Source of the DNA: Sinotaia quadrata
Lineage: Eukaryota; Mollusca; Gastropoda; Architaenioglossa; Viviparidae
DNA length: 64,000 nt
Assembly: GCA_028829895.1 (NCBI GenBank)
Contig: CM054183.1
Location: 19,785,975-19,849,974 of the forward strand
Direction of reading: 5' to 3'
The position numbers and the translations under genes are program-made. Below are positions 54,401 to 63,400 of the stretch, piece after piece (position 1 is the first letter of the stretch; every line of letters starts with the position of its first letter). Below the pieces are notes generated by a model that worked only from the letters and a program-made list of their open reading frames with translations, was not told the origin of the DNA and did no database searches.

Positions 54401-57400
54401 TTAGCAGGTTTACTCACTTTGTTACAATAAATTCTTGATTATCCATCAGATCATGTATGCTGATCTTAGAACTATAAATTTAAAAATTAGACATAGATGT
54501 AAAAGAGTAAATATTTACAGCTAGATACATTACTCATCAGATTAGTTGTCTCAATAACAACACAGGTCGGGAGAAGAAACATGAAACCAGTGAAAATATG
54601 CCGCTAGTTAAAGAGTGTAATTTACTGATTTTACAAATCATGTGAGTAAGAGAGTTGCTAGATAGAGTAGAAAATAAGCAAGAGTTTACTATAATGATAT
54701 TCACAATTAAAAGTTACATCCTCTTGGAAAAATTCCAGTGCTGTAGATGTACTTATTTTGACAATTAGGTCGACATCTGTGCAGAACATTCAGATAACAG
54801 ATGTCCTGCCACTGTCTCATAACAGCAATTTGTAGATCACTTTATTTCCTCCCACACACACACAAACACTTTACTAAAAAAGCACTTAAAACATGCAACT
54901 TGATTTGAGAGACCTTTTTTAAAAAAATATCTTCTGCACCATTTTATTCTTTGTATCTCAAAGCCCATTAAAATAGGAGTATATTTGGGTAATGCATGTT
55001 GTGTCAGAGGTTCCTCAAACTTCCTATTAGTCTTAACAAATAATTGTACATCACAATGGTTGTGTGACACAAACACCACCCTAGTTATAGGTTATGATTA
55101 TTGTTAATCATCCGTAACTAATTACAAGTGATGAGAATCTTAATTTATGTTATTAATAATTCTCCAGACTCCACTCGTCTCTAACACTTTGCAGATATGT
55201 AGGTGCTGTAAATGTTTTCTCTCTTCCACATCACTAAAGACAAACATTTACTATCACATAATATTTCTGTAGGTGGAAAACTTCTTACCAAAGGAGAAGA
55301 TAAATCCATCTTTAATCTAAATTTAGTGAGCCCCCTATCCACCCTCTCTCTCATATGGTTATCAATATGTGTAAGGTCAATAAATTTATTAAATCAGCAA
55401 TCAAATATAACAAAAACAATGAAAAGATTATTTGACATCAATATTTCCATGAAGCCACATTCAAATAATTTAATACCTACACAGTCTTATATCCTAACAC
55501 ACAATTTAGCAGATTAGTGTCAATATAAATCACAGGGTAATTAATATCAGAGGACAGAAATGGAGTTACAGAGATTATAGCGATAATAGTTTGTACATAA
55601 CTTTGTCAAGACAATGCTATAAAGCCTTTGCGTGCTATCATAACAGTCACAAGTTTATTGTTCACAATAGAATTGTTAGTTCTTCATGTGTTTCTCTTGC
55701 AAGCTCTAGGACGCTGATGAGCTGCTATTTTCTTGAGACTAATCTGGGCTCTCCTTCATCACATTAGTTCCCTCAAGCAGAACAGCAATGTAGCAATTTC
55801 CAGTAACTTCCTTGTACCAGAAATTCCACAATGTATTTGAGCAGACTTTACCACCATACATCAATAGAGTGCAGTTTATCCTTACACTTGTACACTAGGA
55901 GTAGAGATTTCTTGAATCTATGACGGTCATAGCAGTTTATAAATCAGTAAACCAGGAGATTCTGGTAAAACAAATAGGCTGCTTCAAAATATAATTAGGG
56001 AACAAATGCTAACTTTTTCAGTTTATCATCCCAAATTACATTCTTTCTTACATTCAAGTCTCATCTTACAGTTTCCTTCAACAGTATTTATTAGCTCAAT
56101 ACAATACATGCTTACAGCATAATAAATACAACATAATCATTTTTATGAATGGGTTCATAGGAAACAATGTCAAGTGTTTAATTTGTAGAAATAATAGTCT
56201 ACTCCACATGATACATCTCTATATAAAACACAAGTATTACATATCCATAGCAAAATGCACAAAATATTTCTAAGTCCATTCTCTCTCAATCAGTTAACTC
56301 ACTGTTAAGCTAATGGCTGCCTTTCATGACTGGACTTCAGCCACTCTAAAATGAAAGTGATTAGAAAGTGAATTCTTTTCAATAGGTAAACTTTGATCTC
56401 AGCCCATTGGCTGGTCTCATTCTTGTAAATCTTAACCATGGGATAATAAAAACTACTCATCCACCAAAAACTGGTTTAGATTACATCTGCACATTCTCCA
56501 CCTGAGTTGTTTACTCCAAAATATCATTGTAAGCAGTGCCCAAGATTAGCAAAAAAGACATAATTATTAAGTATAGAAATAGGGATTGGCAAATTTACTC
56601 AGCCACAAGTGGTAAAGGACTATAATAATGTCAAAACAAAAGATAATTCTGTTAAACTTCATTCTCTGAGAAATTTACCTTAAATACAGTGAGTTCTCTG
56701 TTTGCTTGAGTTTTGTTTATGCAGATTCAAATTTATGCAACCTTCTATCGAGTACTTTCATTTTATTTGCTTGCCAAACTGTGTAACCCAAGCTGTTGAC
56801 CTTAGAGCAAGATAATGATTTTTAATCCAAGTGATACCTTTATCCCTGTTTTGTCTTTAGCTACACTATCAAGACACTGAACTAAGGGCCCGTATATGCC
56901 AGTATTATGATATTGTAACTATATGTATTTCAGTGGAAAAGTCATGTTCCATTCATGTGATTTTTGTTTACACAATGGTCTAGGGAGTGTTTTTATTGCG
57001 TAAACAGAGACTCACTGTACATCATTGTACAACAGGTAATTCTATTGGAATGGCCGAATTATTGTCACTCACGTTTTGCACCAGCTTTCACTTAATCTGA
57101 TTTACTTTCTTTCAGTTTTTTGTGTGTGTCTTTTCTTTTTCAGTTGGAATCCTTCTTCATTCTGCCCAAAAATGAACGAAAGTTTGTGCCCAGGGATGAG
57201 AAAAAACTACAGAAAATCCTAGATGTATGCACCATTACCTGTGTACTTCCTTTGCTTAAGAATTAGGATAGTTTGTTAAGTATCAGGATAGCTTGTTGAA
57301 AATTAGGTTGACTACTTGAGAATTAAGATATCCTCTTAAGAATTAAGATAGCTGGTTAAAATTTAGATTCACTTTCTACTAATTAACCCATTTGGTTGAG

Positions 57401-60400
57401 GAGTAGGCTAGTTCGTTATTGTTAATGTAAACTATAAATAGATCTTTTCATCCATAAAAATTCTTTAGCAATTAATTCAGTTCCCATCAAAGAACAGCTG
57501 ATTTTCTGTCAGCATTTGTCTGCTGCCTACTAAACATGGGAATGAAACTTTCAGTGGCTACATTTCTGTAGTTACTTTGGAATAGTGCCATTTAGTATGA
57601 CTAATGTTGGAGGAAATTGGGAAATAGTAGTGTAAATTTCTAGAAATTACAGGTTAATTTATAAAATGACTTTATTAACTTTCAAAGATTGGTACATAAA
57701 TTATATATGTTGATTTGTATATAATTTCTGTTAAATTTACATCAAATTAATATTATCTTGGTTTAATTCATTGCTATTATTATACAAAGCCTAAGGCACC
57801 TATGTACACTTCATTACCTGGCATTATTCGGCAACAGACTGCACACAGTCTGGCAGAAGATTTTGATTTAAAATGACATAAATTAGCAATAGGAGTTGTT
57901 GCTATTTTTCTCCCTTCATACTCCATCGAGAGTGATGCATGCATATTAATTAAAAGCATGGTGGTGGAAATCAGCTCAAACCTTAGCTTTAATGGCCTTG
58001 GTTCTTTCTGGAGTCTGTTTGTAATTTGCAATGCACAATTTGCACGCTTTGTTGAGTTTCAGTGGATAGTTTTAAATTTTTTAAATTTTATGTAATCTGT
58101 TGCTGCATGCACTTATTTTGCTTCAACACCCGTATAGTTAATCAGCTCCTTGATTTCTTTATATGCATGCTAGTCTTTTAAAATTATTGTATGGCATCTT
58201 TTGTGCTTTCAGATAATCATATTGCAAGTTAGAAACTATTTCTTCATTCAAGTTAGTGTTGCAATACCTTGACATAATTTGAGTTAGACACTTGATTGTT
58301 CATTCATTTGGTTTCCTAGGCATTCATGTGTTTGTATTTATTTGTTCAAATACAGCATGTTATCATGTTGATTCTTCAGCTGACATGCAAAAATTATTTT
58401 TTGAAAGCTTAATGCATAATTCACCAATTGCCAAAGATCAGATTTGTATCAGAAATTGTATTGTCCATGCATATACATATATGTATAAACATGCACACAT
58501 TTGTACACACACATGCACACAATGCATGCATTGTCATGGTGCATATTGAGTGTTGAAAATAAATTGTATGCATATTATTAGAGTTGTGACTGGTGCAGTT
58601 AGCTGGGTATTTTCAGTAACCAAACAGAATGAAAAGAATAGTGTAGATTTAAATATTACTAGCAAATCATTAAAAGGATGTACTATTATAATTTAATATA
58701 ATTTTATTTTTTAATATCATACTGTTATAGGCCTTGTATCCTCTATTATCTATAGCCCTTTTTTTTTAAATGTTGCAAAATTACTGTCATTTATGTTCTT
58801 ATACTTAATAATGCAGAACTTATTTTTTAATGGCTGTGGGCAGTAAGCAGTTGTGCATGCAGTAAATATAATATAAATTAATTGTTTGGGGAGTGACATG
58901 ATATTTATATCATTTCTAAAAGTAGAGACAACCTGTCAGTAAAACAAGTTAAAAGTTAATTTTAAATTTTGTGTTGCTTTGAAACAGAGAATATATCTAG
59001 AAACAGTTTGTCATCTGGTTACTGTTGATAGCACTAATTATTTTTTTTAATAATGTAATTGGCTTGTTTCATTCTTATATTATATTTATGTTTCAAACAA
59101 AATTACAAAACATATTTTATTAAATATATTGGAATGGTTTATTTTGCATTTAAATTTTAAAGGAATCTTTTTCAATTTCAGAAGAAAAATTATATGGTAC
59201 TAGTATTAGTGTATCATATGCAGGCTGTTTTTAAGAAACAATCTATTTTGTGTGTATACTTGACTAACTCTAAAATCTATCTGATGAATGTGTCATTCTG
59301 AATAAAATATTTTAATTAGCTTGCATAAGATATCATTCCATATAATGAGAGTAAACTTGACCTGTGCCAGATTAGACTTGTTGGAGAGTAAACTTGACAT
59401 AGGATAGCAAACTTGAAACAAGTGGGGGAGTAGATAACATGTAAGAGAGTAGACTTGACATATATAAGAGAATAGACTTGAGATATGAATGAGAATAGAT
59501 GGCACATGTATGAGAGTACACTTGCATCAAGATAAATATGCAATATAATTTATTTCTAGCAGTTAACACTAAAGGTACTGAGATATGTCTTGGTAAATAA
59601 GTATTTACAGTTGGATATTAAAAATTATTATTAAACTGTAGCATAGCATCTGACAGTAACAATAATTGAGACCTTTGGGATGATTTCTGGTGAATGAACT
59701 ATGAATACATGACAACTTTCACCAGTGACAGGATTTGACAGATATGTCATAATTGCTGCTGTAAGTGATTTATATTGATGATAGGAGACAGTAGACAATG
59801 TCATTAGTTTTTGTGGGATTTTAAGTTTATTTGCTCATGATTTTTATTTTCCTTTATATATATATGAGCATTTCATATGGAGAACTGTTTGTACATAAAA
59901 ACATTCCAAGTTGAATAAATCTATGTGTGTTTTCTTAAAAGATTGGCTAGTTAAACAGAAGATAAAGTATATTTATAAGCTTGTAGAAACTGGCTAGTGT
60001 TTTAGTTCACTGGTAATGTCTAATGTTTTTCTACATTTCAGCTCATTCACAATGAATGATATATAATTCAAACCATTGATTGTTTGAAAATGAAGAAATT
60101 TATTTATTTGAAATTCATATGGTATAGTTAAAGGTTTTTTCGTTTGATATTTTTTTTTGTTTTTGTGTATGGTTCATGCACTTTGTAAAGGTTGTTAAGC
60201 ATGGATTGTTATCTTTCCTTTCTCTGACTAATTGTTTCCCCGTGTTAACCATCCATCTGATTTCAGCTGGAGAAAGTGTTTAGTAAACAGGGCAAAGAGA
60301 AACCACAGGAGGAGTCCACCAGAGTACACGTATGTTCTTTTGGCATGGTGTCATAACTTTTGATTCTCACTAATTTTTCATATCTTAGCAATCTCCCTTT

Positions 60401-63400
60401 CATTAAGTTAGTTTTGGTTGATGATATGAATTAGAATCTTGTAATCCAATCAGAAAAATACTACTTAACAGAGAGAGAATGTGTAAGTAATATATTTTTT
60501 TAAAGACAAACTTATAGCTAAGAGGTCTTGTGAGCTTTCTTGCCTTTCATAAGCTTCACACTTTGAGAGATAACTATAACCATTAATTCAGTAATATTTG
60601 GGTTTCTACAGTTATATGAAATCAAATTAAAAATTACAATTTTAGTGTTAAGAGCAATTAAAATTTCCTTAAAGTTTTGATCTAAAAATTTAAACAAAAT
60701 AACTTGTTTTCAAATGACTAGTTGTTACATTAAAAAAACAACCCCACCCACCCCAACTCCCACCCCCAATTAAGAATCTCTATAGAAGATTTGGGGCAGG
60801 AGAAATGATTGATTGTGTGCATGCACGTGCACACTTGTATATACACTAGTCTTGGTTATCTTATGTAAATAACTAAATGGACCTTATTTTAAATATGGAA
60901 AGCAATACTTTAGTAGAGTAAATGAACCTGCATTTATCATTCACTGATTATTTTTATCATCAAAGGCTTTTTTATTATCTCTCAAGTAGATTTGGTATTC
61001 AAATGAATACAGTTTGTAATGGGAGTATTGTAGAATGTTTTCCTAATCCAATATTTTTTTTTAATTTCTATAAAACTTAGTGTTAACCTTCAGTGAAAAA
61101 AGCACTAATGTTTGATGTCTTGTTTTTTCATTGGTTCTACATCTATATTCTCAGCATTTATAAATGATGACAATTGAACCCTGATAAACCAAATCTCAAA
61201 TAATTCAGCTTAGGATAACCAAGATTCTGTTGTCTTTATTTGTAGTTTTTTCCATTTTATTTTATCACAATATTTCAAGTTGGTTAAGTTGTTATACTTG
61301 ATGTCCTGCTCCTTTAAGCTACTGGTGTTGTCTTCAGTTTTGCTTAGGTTATATCTCATCTTAACTGATGTCTTCAGTTTACATAGCTTATAATTTTTCT
61401 TAACAGTTCTAGTGTGCTTGCTCACTGGTGTTGTCTTCAGTTTTGCTTAGGTTATATCTCATCTTAACTGATGTCTTCAGCTTACATAGCTTATAATTTT
61501 TCTTAACAGTTCTAGTGTGCTTGCTCACTGGTGTTGTCTTCAGTTTACATAAGTTATAATTTTTCTTAACAGTTCTAGTGTGCTTGCTCACTGGTGTTGT
61601 CTTCAGTTTACATAAGTTATAATTTTTCTTAACAGCTCTAGTGTGCTTGCTCACTGGTGTTTCAGTTTTGTCTCTAGAGTTCTAGGATGGCTGGTCCAGA
61701 ATTTAGTCATGAAGTCAGTGTATCATGGTTCTTTTCAGTCCTTTCTTCAGGATTTTGATGCCACCATTGCATGCTGTTTTGCCCTTATCTTTTTTGTGGA
61801 CATTTCTGATATTGAAAGAGATAGACATATATAAAATTAATTACTTTAAAACATTTTTGTTTAGTAGTGAGTATTTGTTATCATTATATTTTTGCATTCA
61901 CATTCTTTAGCTTTATTGTTATTTTATTGTTAAATGCTTTAACAAGCTAACATTTGTTAACATCACCACTCTTAATAGTTTACTATGTATATGTAGTGTC
62001 TTAAAGAAGAAACTCACCATACTATTGTTATTGCTATTAATATAATAATACATTGTATGTGTTCAATATTGGTATCATTATGTACAATGCTTATATTATT
62101 AAATATGAAAATAAGATTATTGTTAATATTTGATTAAGAAACAAATCATTATCTTACTAAAAATCTAGACATTACATGCAAGCTGAACATTGTTTTAGCC
62201 AGCTGTAGAATGCTTTTGCTTCTAGTTCCTGTTTGTGAGTAGAGGATTTAGTTATATAAATTACTGAATATAGCATTGTGAAACAAAACAATTTGAATAA
62301 ATAAATAGTATTCAAATATGCTTTGTGAATAAATAATATTGATTTAGTATTTAAGATGTAACTTGTTGCCTGAAAGGATTTTTACTGTTTTCTAGATCCC
62401 ATTTACCTAAAGGGGTTAGTTTTTGAATTACTGTGAATACAGTGTTGATAAAACTGTAATAACTGAAATCTTGGTGTGTTTTTTTAAAATTACTGAATAG
62501 AGTATTAAACTCTGACAGCAGAAATCTTGTGGGGATTTTTTGAATTACTGAATATAGTGTTGATAAAACTATGATAGCTAGCAGAGGGGTTAGTTTTTGA
62601 ATTACTGAATGATGAAACAATGCACCCTGTGAATAAATAAATAAATAACTCAAATATTCTGTATGAATGGATAAAACTGATCAAGTGTTTAAATTGTTGC
62701 ATAAATGGATTTTTATTATGTTGTGGATCAAACTCCCCTGCAGAGTGTGAATTTGAAGACTAAACTATAAAATTGACTTTTTAATGCATTTCAGATCCAG
62801 AGTTTGGAGTGTGGGTTTGTTTGGGGTTTTTGTTTGTTTTGTTTTGTTTTTAAAATGTCATTTTATGAGATTTTTCCAGAGATTAAGCCTGAGTTAAATA
62901 CTGATGTGTAATTGGTATAGTTAAAGTTTGCTTTGCCTGAAGTAGAATACATTGGATTGAAAAGTGTAAAGTATAGAACAGGCTGTGACGTTATGATAAA
63001 TCCAGTAATTAGTCATGAATATATTTAATAGAACAGTTATGATAATTTATCGATTTTAGAGCATAAATGCAAACAAACTGATCATGCGTTACTAACTTTG
63101 AATGTGTTTTCTGTGAAACTGAAACAAGAGTTTGAAGTAAAGTATTGTTGAAGTGATTTGAGAAAATATATGTTGGACAAGAGTTTGTGCTTAAATCATT
63201 TTAATGGCAAGACTGCTTAATGTTGCATGAACTGAAATAGGGAATATGTTATAGATACAATGAGAAAGAGAGAATGGGCAAATACATAAAAAGAAATATG
63301 AGATCAGTATGTGGATTAGAGAGATATAATGTGTATTAGAAAGTATAGATTCTTTGCTTGTAGATGCGGACTCAAGAAGTTCCAGACACAACTCTGCTGA

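Larger units (their letters stand above)
49896..57143 (+). other. MICU3-like intron B-C (7.2 kb)
   Basis: Bounded by gtatgt and tttttcag, phase 0. It contains a polypurine tract, two copies of the dispersed repeat and otherwise CpG-poor, AT-rich DNA without recognisable genes. Stretches 49896-51060, 51870-55090 and 56620-57143 hold nothing I can name. Confidence 0.85.
57225..60266 (+). other. MICU3-like intron C-D (3.0 kb)
   Basis: Bounded by gtatgc and tttcag, phase 0. Besides the two arrays at 57244-57420 and 59336-59535 and an ACACATGCACAC patch near 58490-58530, it is CpG-poor AT-rich DNA with nothing recognised. Confidence 0.82.
60330..63363 (+). other. MICU3-like intron D-E (3.0 kb)
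   Basis: Bounded by gtatgt and ttgtag, phase 0. It contains two tandem arrays and is otherwise CpG-poor AT-rich DNA without recognised features. Confidence 0.83.

Noticed and set aside
61210..61654. Minus-strand ORFs with repeated KHTRTVKKNYKLCKLK
   Set aside because: They match the 103/63-base tandem unit exactly and have no gene context.
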